Below are positions 1 through 10,707 of a stretch of 64,000 nucleotides of DNA, piece after piece; within the stretch, counting starts at the first letter, position 1, and every line of letters begins with the position of its first letter. The position numbers and the translations under genes were made by a program. Under the pieces are notes generated by a model. That model was not told where the DNA came from. It saw only the letters and a list, made by a program, of their open reading frames with translations, and did no database searches. The DNA is taken from NCBI RefSeq assembly GCF_003254505.1, contig NZ_QFYP01000001.1:1720001-1784000 (forward strand), given 5' to 3'. Origin of the DNA: Phenylobacterium hankyongense (GTDB lineage Bacteria; Pseudomonadota; Alphaproteobacteria; Caulobacterales; Caulobacteraceae).

Positions 1-1407
1 CAGCAGGTCCAGGCGCGTGGCGTCGCCGTAGTGCACCCGCCAGCCGAAGCGGCGGATCAGGTCGATCTGCTCGATGCTGGAATCCAGCAGCACCACCTTG
101 AAGTTGTTGGCCATCAACAGGCGGGTGGCGATCTGCCCGAAGCGGCCGAAGCCGGCCACGATGACGTCGGGATCGCCTTCGTCGAAGGGCAGGCGCTCGG
201 GCTCGGCGTGCTGCTGCGGGCGGGCGAGCACGAAGCGTTCGTGGGCGGCGAGCGCGAACGGCGTCAGCGCCATGGAGAGCGCCACCACGGCGGTCAGCAG
301 CTTCACCATCTCGGCGTCCATCACCAGGGCGCCGCCGGCGAAGCCCAGCAGCACGAAGGCGAATTCCCCGCCCTGCGCCAGCGCCACCGCGGTGGTCGCC
401 GCGTCGCGCGACGACCGGCGGAACAGCCGGCCGGCGGCGTACATGGCCAGCGCCTTGACCAGCATCAGGCCCAGCACCAGGCCGATCAGCAACAGCGGCC
501 TCGCGCCGATCACCGAGAAGTCCAGGCCGGCGCCGACGGTGATGAAGAACAGGCCGAGCAGCAGGCCGCGGAACGGCTCGATGTCGGTCTCCAGCTCGCG
601 GCGGAACTCGCTCTCCGCCAGCACCACCCCGGCCAGGAAGGCGCCCAGCGCCGGCGACAGGCCGACCAGCTCCATCAGCGCCGCCACCGCCACCACCAGC
701 AGCAGGGCCGAGGCGGTGAAGATCTCCCGCAGGCGCGCGGCGGCGATGAACCGGAACAGCGGCTGCGTCAGGTAGCGCCCGCCGACCACGACCGCGGCCA
801 CCGCGGCCAGCACCGCCAGCGCCCGGGCCCAGCCGGGCAGGGCGTCCAGCATGCCGGCGTCGTGCGCCGTCGCGCCGGCCGCGCTCCCCTGCGGCGTCAG
901 CAGCGGCAAGAGGGCGAACAGCGGGATCACCGCCAGGTCCTGGAACAGCAGCACCCCGAACGAGGCCTCGCCGACGGGCCCCTGGCGCAGGCCCTTCTCC
1001 TCCAGGCTCTGCAGCACGATGGCGGTGGAGGACATGGCCAGGATCAGGCCGGCGGCCACGGCGGTGCGCCAGTCCAACCCAAAGGCCATGGCGGCTGCGG
1101 CCACGAGGGCCGCCGTGCCGAGCATCTGGGCCAGGCCCAGGCCGAAGATCGAGGTGCGCATGCGCCACAGCAGCGCCGGGCGCACCTCCAGGCCGATCAG
1201 GAACAGCAGGATGACCACGCCGAACTCGGCGAAGCGCATCACGTCGCCCTGCGGCCCGACCAGGTTGAGCAGGAAGGGTCCGACCAGCACCCCGGCGATC
1301 AGGTAGCCCAGCACCGAGCCCAGCCCCAGCCGCTTGGCGATCGGCACCGAGACCACGCCGGCGGCGAGGTAGACCAGCGCCTGGATGAGGAGCGAGTGGC
1401 TGTTCAT
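1..1407 (-). CDS. Kef-type monovalent cation:proton antiporter (CPA2), 3' end beyond window
   Basis: The first 469 residues of an inner-membrane K+/H+ (or Na+/H+) antiporter are present; the gene runs off the left edge in frame. Residues 1 to about 390 form a hydrophobic Na+/H+-exchanger domain with the family's repeating short helices. A Rossmann TrkA-N (RCK) domain begins near residue 415 with the nucleotide-binding motif GFGRFGQ. The start is the ATG at 1407. The layout matches KefB/KefC and the second antiporter at 32393-34189, which is clearly a paralogue. These proteins export K+ in exchange for H+, often gated by NAD(H) or glutathione adducts; the exact ion cannot be told from sequence. 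It is divergent from scoAB. Confidence 0.9.
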   Translation of the reverse strand, partial: MNSHSLLIQALVYLAAGVVSVPIAKRLGLGSVLGYLIAGVLVGPFLLNLVGPQGDVMRFAEFGVVILLFLIGLEVRPALLWRMRTSIFGLGLAQMLGTAALVAAAAMAFGLDWRTAVAAGLILAMSSTAIVLQSLEEKGLRQGPVGEASFGVLLFQDLAVIPLFALLPLLTPQGSAAGATAHDAGMLDALPGWARALAVLAAVAAVVVGGRYLTQPLFRFIAAARLREIFTASALLLVVAVAALMELVGLSPALGAFLAGVVLAESEFRRELETDIEPFRGLLLGLFFITVGAGLDFSVIGARPLLLIGLVLGLMLVKALAMYAAGRLFRRSSRDAATTAVALAQGGEFAFVLLGFAGGALVMDAEMVKLLTAVVALSMALTPFALAAHERFVLARPQQHAEPERLPFDEGDPDVIVAGFGRFGQIATRLLMANNFKVVLLDSSIEQIDLIRRFGWRVHYGDATRLDLL

Positions 1408-1507
1408 CGGCCTAGGGTAGGGGCGCGGGGCGCGGGGCGGGAGTCATGGCCGCACTATGGAGCGTCCCTTCGCCCCGCGCGCACGGATTTCTTCGCCGCG
1501 GGGAAAG

Positions 1508-1523
1508 TTCACCTCTTGGTGAA
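1508..1523. promoter_or_regulatory. Perfect inverted repeat upstream of scoA
   Basis: TTCACC-TCTT-GGTGAA is a perfect 6-bp inverted repeat with a 4-bp centre, 52 bp upstream of the scoA start in the region shared with the divergent antiporter gene. Its size and position suit a regulator operator. It could equally be a small RNA hairpin in the scoA leader. No regulator gene lies next to it. Confidence 0.35.
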
Positions 1524-1575
1524 TTTCTTGCGCGGCGGTGTTCTCAAGCCGCGATTTCGAGCGTAAAGGCCGAGC

Positions 1576-2295
1576 ATGGTCAGCAAGCTACAGACAAGCG
1601 CCGCGGACGCCCTGGCAGGGGTCCTGTTCGACGGCATGACGATCATGGCAGGCGGCTTCGGCCTCTGCGGGATCCCCGAGAACCTGATCGCCGCGATCCG
1701 CGACGCCGGCGTCAAGGACCTGACGGTGGTCTCCAACAACTGCGGGGTCGACGGCTTCGGGCTCGGCGTGCTGCTGGCCGGCGGCCAGATCCGCAAGATG
1801 ATCTCGTCCTATGTCGGCGAGAACAAGCTGTTCGCCGAGCTCTACCTCTCCGGCCAGCTGGAGCTGGAGTTCAACCCGCAGGGCACGCTGGCCGAGCGCA
1901 TCCGCGCCGGCGGCGCCGGCATCCCGGCGTTCTTCACCAAGACCGGCGTCGGCACCCTGGTGGCCGAGGGCAAGGAAGTCCGCGAGTTCGACGGCGAGAT
2001 GTACGTGATGGAGCGCGGGCTGACCGCCGACCTCGCCATCGTCAAGGCCTGGAAGGGCGACCACGAGGGCAACCTCGTCTATCGGCGCACGGCGCGGAAC
2101 TTCAATCCGATGATGGCCACCGCCGGCAAGGTGACGGTCGCCGAGGTCGAGGTGCTGGTGGAGACCGGCGCCCTCGACAAGGACAACATCCACACCCCGG
2201 GCATCTACGTCGACCGCATCCTCAAGGGGCCGGTCTACGAGAAGCGGATCGAACAGCTGACCACCCGCAAGCGCGAAGAAGAGGCGGCCGTCTGA
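1576..2295 (+). CDS. scoA: Succinyl-CoA:3-ketoacid CoA-transferase subunit A
   Basis: Alpha subunit (239 aa) of the heterodimeric CoA transferase that moves CoA from succinyl-CoA to acetoacetate, the key step of ketone-body and acetoacetate use. The family glycine-rich motif [12 protein letters not shown] is at residues 26-37, followed by the usual SNNCG segment. Length is normal for the subunit. The ATG at 1576 has an AAAGG Shine-Dalgarno six bases upstream. The stop overlaps the scoB start (TGATG), so the two subunits are translationally coupled. Confidence 0.95.
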   Translation: MVSKLQTSAADALAGVLFDGMTIMAGGFGLCGIPENLIAAIRDAGVKDLTVVSNNCGVDGFGLGVLLAGGQIRKMISSYVGENKLFAELYLSGQLELEFNPQGTLAERIRAGGAGIPAFFTKTGVGTLVAEGKEVREFDGEMYVMERGLTADLAIVKAWKGDHEGNLVYRRTARNFNPMMATAGKVTVAEVEVLVETGALDKDNIHTPGIYVDRILKGPVYEKRIEQLTTRKREEEAAV

Positions 2296-2948
2296 TGCCC
2301 TGGACCCGTGACCAGATGGCGGCCCGCGCCGCCACCGAGCTGCGCGACGGCTTCTACGTGAACCTCGGCATCGGCATCCCGACGCTGGTGGCCAACTACA
2401 TCCCCGCCGGCATGTCGGTGACCCTGCAGAGCGAGAACGGCATGCTCGGCATGGGCCCGTTCCCCTACGAGGGCGAGGCCGACCCGGACCTGATCAACGC
2501 CGGCAAGCAGACCATCACCGAACTGGACTCGTCGTCCTACTTCTCCAGCGCCGACTCGTTCGCGATGATCCGCGGCGGCCACATCGACCTCTCCATCCTG
2601 GGGGCCATGCAGGTGGCCGCCAACGGCGACCTCGCCAACTGGATGGTGCCGGGCAAGATGGTGAAGGGCATGGGCGGGGCCATGGACCTGGTGGCCGGCG
2701 TCAAGCGCGTGGTGGTGGTCATGGAGCACACCGAGAAGTCCGGCGCGCCCAAGCTGGTCAAGGCCTGCTCCCTGCCGCTCACCGGCCAGGGCGTGGTCGA
2801 CCTGGTGGTCACCGAGCTCGGCGTCTTCGAGGTCAATCGCGGCAAGAGCCCGCTGGCCCTGCTGGAGCTGGCCCCCGGCGTCGCCCTCGACGAGGTGCAG
2901 GCCAAGACCGAGGCGCCGTTCGAAGTGAAGGCCCAGGCCGCCGCCTGA
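2295..2948 (+). CDS. scoB: Succinyl-CoA:3-ketoacid CoA-transferase subunit B
   Basis: Beta subunit (217 aa) of the scoA partner. It carries the catalytic SENG motif at residues 46-49; in this family Glu47 forms the glutamyl-CoA thioester intermediate. The N-terminal [10 protein letters not shown] and the [14 protein letters not shown] segment are typical. The start ATG shares one base with the scoA stop. In cytosolic ketone-body metabolism the two chains form a heterotetramer. A GC-rich hairpin follows the stop at 2981-2998. Confidence 0.95.
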   Translation: MPWTRDQMAARAATELRDGFYVNLGIGIPTLVANYIPAGMSVTLQSENGMLGMGPFPYEGEADPDLINAGKQTITELDSSSYFSSADSFAMIRGGHIDLSILGAMQVAANGDLANWMVPGKMVKGMGGAMDLVAGVKRVVVVMEHTEKSGAPKLVKACSLPLTGQGVVDLVVTELGVFEVNRGKSPLALLELAPGVALDEVQAKTEAPFEVKAQAAA

Positions 2949-2980
2949 CCCTGGCGAACCGCCCGCCCACGCCTACCTAT

Positions 2981-2998
2981 GGCGGGTGACTCCCCGCC
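2981..2998 (+). terminator. GC hairpin after scoB
   Basis: GGCGGG-TGACTC-CCCGCC forms a six-pair stem with a 6-nt loop between scoB and msrA. No U-tract follows, so it is a weak terminator candidate or a processing/stability hairpin. A 10-bp palindrome, TCACGCGTGA, directly follows it. Confidence 0.35.
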
Positions 2999-3020
2999 TC
3001 ACGCGTGACAGGCTGACCCC

Positions 3021-3599
3021 ATGAAGACGCGCCTTTTCGCGGCCCTCGCCGCCACCGCCCTGTTGAGCGCCAACGCCGCGCCCGCCGCCGGCGCCCTGAA
3101 GACCGCGGTGTTCGCCGGTGGCTGCTTCTGGTCGGCCCAGCACGACATCGAGCACACGCCGGGCGTGAAGGCGGTGGTGGTGGGCTACGCCGGCGGCTCG
3201 CGCCAGCACCCCAGCTACCAGGACCACGAAGGCTTCCTGGAATCGGTCAAGGTCACCTACGACCCGGCCCAGATCAGCTATCCGCAGTTGGTCGACGCCT
3301 TCTTCCACCACATCGACCCCACCGACGCCGGCGGCCAGATCTGCGACCAGGGGCCGTCCTACCAGACCGCCGTCTTCGTCGCCGATCCCCAGGAGCGGCA
3401 GGCGGCGGAGGCCGTGAAGGCCAGGGTCGCCAAGACGCTCGGCAAGCCGGTCGCCACCCGCGTGCTGCCGGCCGGCACGTTCTGGATGGGCGAGGGCTAC
3501 CACCAGGACTACGCGCGCAAGAACCCGGCCAGCTACATGGCCTATCGCATCGGCTGCGGCCGCGACGCCCGCCTCAAGGCGGTGTGGTCCGGACACTGA
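3021..3599 (+). CDS. msrA: Peptide-methionine (S)-S-oxide reductase MsrA, exported
   Basis: Repairs oxidised methionine in proteins by reducing the S-epimer of methionine sulfoxide. The family hallmark GGCFW places the catalytic cysteine at residue 35, and VVGYAGG and the HP.Y.. elements follow as expected. The first ~24 residues (basic start, Ala/Leu-rich core, APAAG) form a Sec signal peptide, so this is a periplasmic form. No MsrB domain is fused. Its last 26 bases overlap the convergent glycosyltransferase gene. Confidence 0.95.
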   Translation: MKTRLFAALAATALLSANAAPAAGALKTAVFAGGCFWSAQHDIEHTPGVKAVVVGYAGGSRQHPSYQDHEGFLESVKVTYDPAQISYPQLVDAFFHHIDPTDAGGQICDQGPSYQTAVFVADPQERQAAEAVKARVAKTLGKPVATRVLPAGTFWMGEGYHQDYARKNPASYMAYRIGCGRDARLKAVWSGH

Positions 3600-5121
3600 C
3601 CGGCGGCCGCGGGCGGGGCCGGAATCCCTCGCCTATGAACATCACCACCCGGCGCTTGTGCTTGCGGTCCAGGGTGACGCTGTCGATCTCCGGGCCCGAC
3701 ACCTTGGTGAAATCGGCCGCCATCTGGTCGCGGAACCAGCCCTCGTCGGCCGCGGCCAGCACCCGCTGGCCGTCGGCCGGGGTGAGCGGCGCGCTGGCCT
3801 TCGCCTGGTTCTGCGGCGCGCCGGCGCTCGTCCAGGCGCGCAACGGTGGGTTGAGAGGGTCGCGGAAGAAGTCGCGGCCGTAGTAGGCCACGGAATAATA
3901 GAGGAAGCGGTTGTTGACGGCGATGGCGCTGAGCCCCTGGCCGCGCTCTTCGCGCGCGCGGTCGAGGATCAGTTGCGTGGTCTGGCTCCAGCCCTTCGCG
4001 CGTTTGAAGGCGCTTGCCAGCCCGAGCGGCTCGGCGGTCCTCGGCGCCAGGATGATGGTGACGAAGAGCGCGGCTGCCAGGCCCTGCAGCACCAGCGCGG
4101 CAGCCAGCCACCGCCGCGCCCGCCAGCGCATCAGCCACGCTGCGGCCAGCACCGCGCCCGGCAGGTAGCTCGCGCCCGACCCGTTGGCGTGGGCGCGGCT
4201 GACGAACGACTGCACGCTGACGATCGCCAGCGGCGGCAGGATGAAGCAGAGCAGCAGCAGGTCGGCCGGCTCGATCCGCCGCCGCCGCGCCGCCAGCGCG
4301 CCGCCGACCATCAGGGCGCCCAGCGGGATCGGCCCGAACACGATGAGCTGGGCCCCGAGGAAGCGGGCGAGACCGGCGCCGTTCATCAGGTCGTCGGCGG
4401 CCCAGTTGGCGTTGGCGAGCGTGTGGCGCAGGGTGGCGAAGCCGTGGGCGGCGTTCCAGCCCAGGTTCGGCGCCAGGACCGCGCCGAGGCTGGCCAGGCA
4501 GAGGATCGCCGAGGCTGGCGTCCAGGCCCGCCGCGCCTCCCGCGACAGCGCCAGGTGCAGCGCGACGCCGATCACCGCGTAGACCGCGGCGTACTCGCTG
4601 AGGAAGGCCAGGCCCAGCGCCGCGCCCAGGCCGGCGGCGAGCAGCAGCCGCGCCCGGCCCTGGGCCGGCTGCAGCGCCACATAGGCCAGGATGCTCAGCC
4701 CCAGGAAGAACAGCAGCGGCGCGTCGGTGGCGATGACGCTGGCGGAAAGCTGGATCGCCGGCACCAGCGCGTAGAGCGCGGCGGCGGCGAGCGCCGCCGC
4801 GCCGCCGTAGAGCCGACGGCCGATGGCGAACACCAGCAGCGTCGCCCCGCCCTGGAGCAGCGGCGCGGCCAGTCGCACCCAGGGCTCGGCGTCGCCCCCC
4901 AGATGGGTGGTGGCCCAGATCGTCCAGGCGACCATCGGCGGCTCGGAATGATAGCCGAAGGCCAGCGTCCGCGACCAAAGCCAGTACTGGGCCTCGTCCG
5001 GATGAAGCTCGAGCGGCGTACGGAACAGGACGAAGACGCGGACGACGGTCAGCGCCAGCGTCATCATCAACGCCGCCCGCAGGTCCGCGTCGGGCGCACG
5101 TTTCGTGGCCGGGGCCGTCAT
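3574..5121 (-). CDS. GT39-family integral membrane glycosyltransferase
   Basis: A 515-residue polytopic protein of the ArnT/PMT class, which uses polyprenyl-phosphate sugars to glycosylate lipids or proteins on the periplasmic face. The first extracytoplasmic loop has the family acidic pair in HPDEAQYW (Asp42-Glu43), followed by about ten hydrophobic segments and a soluble C-terminal domain. I chose the ATG at 5121 because an AAGGAG Shine-Dalgarno lies just upstream; further upstream the frame stays open but codes no family sequence. The acceptor is unknown. The gene is divergent from the TonB receptor and overlaps msrA convergently. Confidence 0.85.
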   Translation of the reverse strand: MTAPATKRAPDADLRAALMMTLALTVVRVFVLFRTPLELHPDEAQYWLWSRTLAFGYHSEPPMVAWTIWATTHLGGDAEPWVRLAAPLLQGGATLLVFAIGRRLYGGAAALAAAALYALVPAIQLSASVIATDAPLLFFLGLSILAYVALQPAQGRARLLLAAGLGAALGLAFLSEYAAVYAVIGVALHLALSREARRAWTPASAILCLASLGAVLAPNLGWNAAHGFATLRHTLANANWAADDLMNGAGLARFLGAQLIVFGPIPLGALMVGGALAARRRRIEPADLLLLCFILPPLAIVSVQSFVSRAHANGSGASYLPGAVLAAAWLMRWRARRWLAAALVLQGLAAALFVTIILAPRTAEPLGLASAFKRAKGWSQTTQLILDRAREERGQGLSAIAVNNRFLYYSVAYYGRDFFRDPLNPPLRAWTSAGAPQNQAKASAPLTPADGQRVLAAADEGWFRDQMAADFTKVSGPEIDSVTLDRKHKRRVVMFIGEGFRPRPRPPVSVRTTPP

Positions 5122-5192
5122 CGCATCTCCTTCGGGCGCCGCGACCGTATGCACGTTATGCGGGCTGCAAAGCCACACCTGCGGCGAATTGT

Positions 5193-5216
5193 GGCGACAT
5201 TGTCCGGCGTGTCGCC
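5193..5216. promoter_or_regulatory. Inverted repeat in GT39/TonB-receptor divergent region
   Basis: GGCGACA-N10-TGTCGCC is a perfect 7-bp inverted repeat in the 210-bp region between the two divergent genes. It could be an operator for either. A lower-GC stretch with TAACAAAACCGTCAC (5221-5235) follows, before the receptor start, and probably holds its promoter. No clear -10/-35 pair was assigned. Confidence 0.3.
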
Positions 5217-5331
5217 GGGGTAACAAAACCGTCACCCACAACTCCAGATTCCACGTTATATGCCTTGTTTATGACTTAAAGGGTTCGGTCAGGGGCGCCG
5301 TCCTCCCGGGTCTGTGGGAAGGGGATCTTTT

Positions 5332-8300
5332 ATGAAGCTCAATTTCAGCCGCGCGCTTTGCGCGACGACGGCGCTTGTCTGCGTCATGTCCAGCGCGGCG
5401 CACGCGCAGGAAACGACGTCCGCCGTGCACGGCACGGTCACCGCCAACGGCAAGCCGGTCGCCGGCGCCATGGTGCAGCTGGTCCACACGCCGTCGGGCA
5501 CCCGCGCCGTCACCTCGACGGAAGCCGGCGGTGTGTTCGACGCCCGCGGCCTGCGGGTCGGCGGTCCCTATACGGTCACCGTCACCGGCCGGGGCCTGCC
5601 GCCCAGGACGTTGCAGAACGTCTTCCTGGAAGTGGGCAAGACCAGCGACGTCGAGGTCGACCTCTCGGGCGCCAATGAAGTCGAGGAGCTGGTGGTCACC
5701 GCCGCCGGCACGAAGGATTCGGACCAGGGCCCCAAGACGGTGCTGAACCGTCAGGCGATCCAGGAAGTGGTCAGCATCAACCGCGACCCGCGTGACCTGG
5801 CGCGGCGCGACATGCTGGTGATGCAGGACCTGAACGGCAGCACCCGTATCGGCGTGAACTCCGGCGGCGTCTCCATCGCCGGCTCCAACCCCCGCTACAA
5901 CCGCATCGCCGTGGACGGGGTGTCGGCGCAGGACAACTTCGGCCTCAACCAGGGCGGCCTCACCACCGCCCGGGGGCCGGTCACCATGGACGCCATCGAG
6001 CAGTTCTCCGTGGCGGCGGTGCCGACCGATGTCGAGAACGGCGACTTCGTGGGCGGCGCCATGAACATGGTGCTGCGCTCCGGCGGCAACCAGTTCCACG
6101 GCGTGCTGTTCGACAACTACCTGAACGACGGCCTGGTAGGCACCAAGACCGAGACCGTGAAGGTCCCGTCCAACATCCACCAGAAGAACTGGGGCGCCTT
6201 CATCTCGGGCCCGATCTGGCGGGACCGCCTGTTCTTCGCGGCGTCCTATGAGACCTACGAGACGGTCGGCGTGACCCAGTACGGCGTTCCCGGCTCCGGG
6301 GCGCCCAACATCTTCAGCAACAACGGCACCCAGGCGACCATCGACGCCGTCACCGGCGCGTTCAACGGCTACGCCAGCAAGTTCAACACCCTGGGGATCG
6401 CCGCCACCACCCCGGTGATGGACAAGAAGTACTCGGGCAAGATCGACTGGAACATCACCGACCGGCAACGGGCCAGCCTGACCTACCGCTACGCCGAATC
6501 CTCCAACGTCAACACCACCTCCCTGGGCGCGACCACCATCCAGCTGGACTCGGGGAGCTACACCAAGTTCGATTCAGACAAGGCCCTCACCTTCGAACTG
6601 CATTCCAACTGGACCGATCGCTTCTCGACCTTCTTCAAGGCGACCCAGCGCGAGTTCATGGACTCGCAGACGCCGCCCAGCGGCCAGAACTTCTCGGACG
6701 TCCGTGTCTGTTCCGCGCCCACGGGCGACGCCAACCAGCTGATCGGCGGCTGCCAGAACGGCTTTGATCTGGTCAACTTCGGCCCGGACACCTTCCGCCA
6801 CGCCAATGCGCTCAGCGAAAAGGAACTGCGCTTCCAGCTGACCGGCGAATATTCCATGGCGCCGCACCTGTTCAAATTCGGCGTCCAGGCCCGCCGGGCG
6901 CAGCCGCTCGACCTGTTCGTCAACGCCTCGCACGGCATCTACTATTTCGACTCCCTGGCGGACTTCCAGGCGGGCCGGGCCAGCGAGCTGCAGTACCAGA
7001 ACTCCACCACCGGCAATCCCACCGACGCCCAGTTCAGCACCACCTACTGGACCTATTCGGTGTTCGCCCAGGACACCCTGCAGGTCACCGACGACCTGAA
7101 GGTCACGGCCGGCGTGCGGATCGACCGCTACGACGAACCGGACCGCCCGGTGCTCAACCCCAACTTCGTGAACCGCACCGGCTTCACCAACCAGACGACC
7201 ATCGACGGCCAGCAGGTGGTGATGCCCCGGCTCTCGGCCGAATGGAGGGCCACGCCGGCCCTGACCTTCACCGGCGGGCTGGGCCTGTTCTCCGGCGGCA
7301 CGCCCGACGTGCTCACCGGCGCGCCGTTCTACAACACCGGCTACACCACCACCTCGGTGGATATCCAACGGGTGGTCAACGCCGCCGGCGCGACCATCGG
7401 ATACCGGGACGCCGCCAACACCCCGGGCTTCACCAACGCCATCGGCCAGGCCGCCCTGGACAATCTCAACACCAACTCGACCTTCGGCTACCAGATCCCC
7501 AGCGTGGTCCAGCAACTGCAGCAGGGCACGCTCACCGGAACCCCGGCCATCCCGCCCCTGGGCGGGGTGATCGCCATGGACCCGGGCTTCCAGATGCCGG
7601 CCCAATGGAAGCTGTTCCTCTCCGGCCAATGGGACGTGTGGAACGGCTGGCACCTGTCGGCCGACCTCGTGGCCACCAAGGTGCAGCACGACATCACCTA
7701 CACCGACATCCGCGCCCAGCCGCTGGTGATCAACGGCGTCCAGCAGTTCCTGCCCGACGGTCGGATCCGCTACGATGGCCTGACCAACGGGGCGGTGCCC
7801 GGCAAGACCTCGGTCAACGGCGGCAGCAACAACGACCTGCTCATCACCAACACCGACAAGGGCCACTCCTATACCGCGGCCGTCACCCTCTCGAAGTCCT
7901 GGGACTGGGGCGGCGACTTCTCGGTGGGCTACGCCAGGCAGTCCATGCAGGACCTCAGCGCCGGCCTGTTCTTCGGCACCACGGCGGGCTCCCTCTACGG
8001 CAGCGTTCCGGCCGGGAACGACCCGAACCACGACTACCTGGGCCGCTCGGTCTACGAGATCCCCAACCGCTACAAGCTGGAGTTCGGCTTCCACCACAAC
8101 TTCTTCGGGGACAACGAGACCCGGCTCAGCCTGTTCGCCGAGCGTCAGGACGGCCGGCCCTTCGGCTTCACCAGCGGCGACCTGACCGGCGGCCGTGGGC
8201 CGGTGTTCGGGGTGACCAAGTCGGCGCAGGCGCTGTACGTGCCGGACTTCGCGGCCGGCCCCAGCCCGACCAATCCCCTGAAGTACGGCATGGTGACCTT

Positions 8301-8712
8301 CGCCACCGCGGCCGATCTCGCCAACTTCCAGCGCTACGTGACCAACTTCAAGATCCCGACAGGGCTGACCGACAAGTACTCCAACGACAACCCCGCCATC
8401 AGCCGGCTCGACCTGTCGCTGAGCCAGCAGCTGCCGACTCTTATCCAGGGTCACAAGCTGCGGGTGCAGTTCGACGTCCGCAACGTCCTCAACCTGCTCA
8501 ACAGCAACTGGGGCCGCGTCGCCGAGTACTCCGACACCGTGCAGTTGGCCAAGGTCAGCTGCGCCGACGCCAGCGGGGCGGCGGTTCCGGCCCTCACCAG
8601 CCCGGTCTGCGTCGGCTACCGCTACTCCAACGTGCCGACCACGGTCAGCAAGTCCACCAACTCGGCGCTGTCCCTCTGGTACGCCCAGATCAGCCTGCGC
8701 TACGAGTTCTGA
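5332..8712 (+). CDS. TonB-dependent receptor, Oar-like, with carboxypeptidase-regulatory domain
   Basis: A 1126-residue outer-membrane receptor. Residues 1-24 are a signal peptide ending AHAQ. Residues ~30-105 form a carboxypeptidase-regulatory-like beta-sandwich (VHGTVTANGKPVAGAMVQL). A plug follows near 115-240 with the RNPRYNRIAVDGV segment, then a long beta-barrel ending in the canonical aromatic terminus (SLRYEF). This Oar/CarbopepD_reg type is abundant in Caulobacterales and imports large, often polymeric substrates with TonB-ExbBD energy; the ligand is unknown. The ATG at 5332 is preceded by AAGGGG. A strong terminator follows at 8742-8769. Confidence 0.92.
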   Translation: MKLNFSRALCATTALVCVMSSAAHAQETTSAVHGTVTANGKPVAGAMVQLVHTPSGTRAVTSTEAGGVFDARGLRVGGPYTVTVTGRGLPPRTLQNVFLEVGKTSDVEVDLSGANEVEELVVTAAGTKDSDQGPKTVLNRQAIQEVVSINRDPRDLARRDMLVMQDLNGSTRIGVNSGGVSIAGSNPRYNRIAVDGVSAQDNFGLNQGGLTTARGPVTMDAIEQFSVAAVPTDVENGDFVGGAMNMVLRSGGNQFHGVLFDNYLNDGLVGTKTETVKVPSNIHQKNWGAFISGPIWRDRLFFAASYETYETVGVTQYGVPGSGAPNIFSNNGTQATIDAVTGAFNGYASKFNTLGIAATTPVMDKKYSGKIDWNITDRQRASLTYRYAESSNVNTTSLGATTIQLDSGSYTKFDSDKALTFELHSNWTDRFSTFFKATQREFMDSQTPPSGQNFSDVRVCSAPTGDANQLIGGCQNGFDLVNFGPDTFRHANALSEKELRFQLTGEYSMAPHLFKFGVQARRAQPLDLFVNASHGIYYFDSLADFQAGRASELQYQNSTTGNPTDAQFSTTYWTYSVFAQDTLQVTDDLKVTAGVRIDRYDEPDRPVLNPNFVNRTGFTNQTTIDGQQVVMPRLSAEWRATPALTFTGGLGLFSGGTPDVLTGAPFYNTGYTTTSVDIQRVVNAAGATIGYRDAANTPGFTNAIGQAALDNLNTNSTFGYQIPSVVQQLQQGTLTGTPAIPPLGGVIAMDPGFQMPAQWKLFLSGQWDVWNGWHLSADLVATKVQHDITYTDIRAQPLVINGVQQFLPDGRIRYDGLTNGAVPGKTSVNGGSNNDLLITNTDKGHSYTAAVTLSKSWDWGGDFSVGYARQSMQDLSAGLFFGTTAGSLYGSVPAGNDPNHDYLGRSVYEIPNRYKLEFGFHHNFFGDNETRLSLFAERQDGRPFGFTSGDLTGGRGPVFGVTKSAQALYVPDFAAGPSPTNPLKYGMVTFATAADLANFQRYVTNFKIPTGLTDKYSNDNPAISRLDLSLSQQLPTLIQGHKLRVQFDVRNVLNLLNSNWGRVAEYSDTVQLAKVSCADASGAAVPALTSPVCVGYRYSNVPTTVSKSTNSALSLWYAQISLRYEF

Positions 8713-8741
8713 TCCCGCGCCTCCGGGCGTGACCAAGGCGA

Positions 8742-8769
8742 GGGCGGTCCGGCGACGGGCCGCCCTTTT
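8742..8769 (+). terminator. Rho-independent terminator after TonB receptor
   Basis: GGGCGGTCC-GGCGAC-GGGCCGCCC (nine pairs with one G-U) is followed directly by TTTT. It sits 30 bp after the receptor stop and upstream of aguA, so it should separate the two transcripts. Confidence 0.8.
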
Positions 8770-8827
8770 GCTTGACTGCGACTGCGCCCGCGCCCATCTG
8801 CGCCCGGCTCTGGTCTTCGAGGTCTGG

Positions 8828-9828
<1,001 letters not shown>

Positions 9829-9829
<1 letters not shown>

Positions 9830-10707
9830 TGACCCGCAAGCTGACGGTGGCGGCGATCCAGACCGCCTACGGCCAGGACCTGCAGGCCAACATCGCCAGG
9901 ACCGCCGACTTCATCCGCCAGGCCGCCGACAAGGGCGCCAATGTGATCCTGCCGTCGGAGCTGTTCCAGGGCCCGTACTTCTGCGTCGCCCAGGAGGAGC
10001 GCTGGTTCAAGGAGGCCCATCCCTGGCGCGAGCACCCCTGCGTCACCGCCCTCGCGCCGCTGGCGCAGGAATTGGGCGTGGTGCTGCCGATCTCGATCTT
10101 CGAGCGCGAAGGGCCGCACTATTTCAACAGCCTGGTGATGGTCGACGCCGACGGCTCGCCGATGGGCGTCTACCGCAAGAGCCATATCCCCGACGGGCCG
10201 GGCTATATGGAGAAGTACTACTTCCGGCCCGGCGACACCGGCTTCAAGGTCTGGGACACCCGCTTCGGCCGCATCGGCGCGGGCATCTGCTGGGACCAGT
10301 GGTACCCGGAGACCGCTCGCGCCATGACCCTGATGGGCGCCGAGGTGCTGCTCTATCCCACCGCCATCGGCTCAGAGCCGCACGACGCCGCCCTGGACAC
10401 CGCCGCGCCGTGGCGCCGCGCCATGCAGGGTCACGCGGTCTCCAACGTGATTCCCGTCGTGGGCGCCAACCGCATCGGCTTCGAGCCGTGGGCGGACTAT
10501 CCGAACGGCGGCCAGTCCTTCTACGGCTCCAGCTTCATCGCCGACCACCGCGGCGACCTGGTCGCCGCCTTCGGGCGCGAGGACGAGGGCGCGCTGGTGG
10601 CCGAGTTCGACCTCGACTTCCTGGCCACGCACCGCGCCGCCTGGGGCTTCTTCCGCGACCGGCGGACCGACCTCTACGGCGCGCTCTCCCAGCCGCGGCC
10701 GGCGTGA
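9829..10707 (+). CDS. aguB: N-carbamoylputrescine amidase
   Basis: A 292-residue carbon-nitrogen hydrolase that cleaves N-carbamoylputrescine to putrescine, CO2 and ammonia. The nitrilase catalytic triad is visible: Glu44 in LPSELFQG, Lys117 in YRKSHIPDG and Cys154 in GICWDQWYPE. Coupled to aguA by a one-base overlap and to the downstream acetyltransferase by a four-base overlap. Together aguAB completes putrescine production from agmatine; no arginine decarboxylase gene is in the window. Confidence 0.95.
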
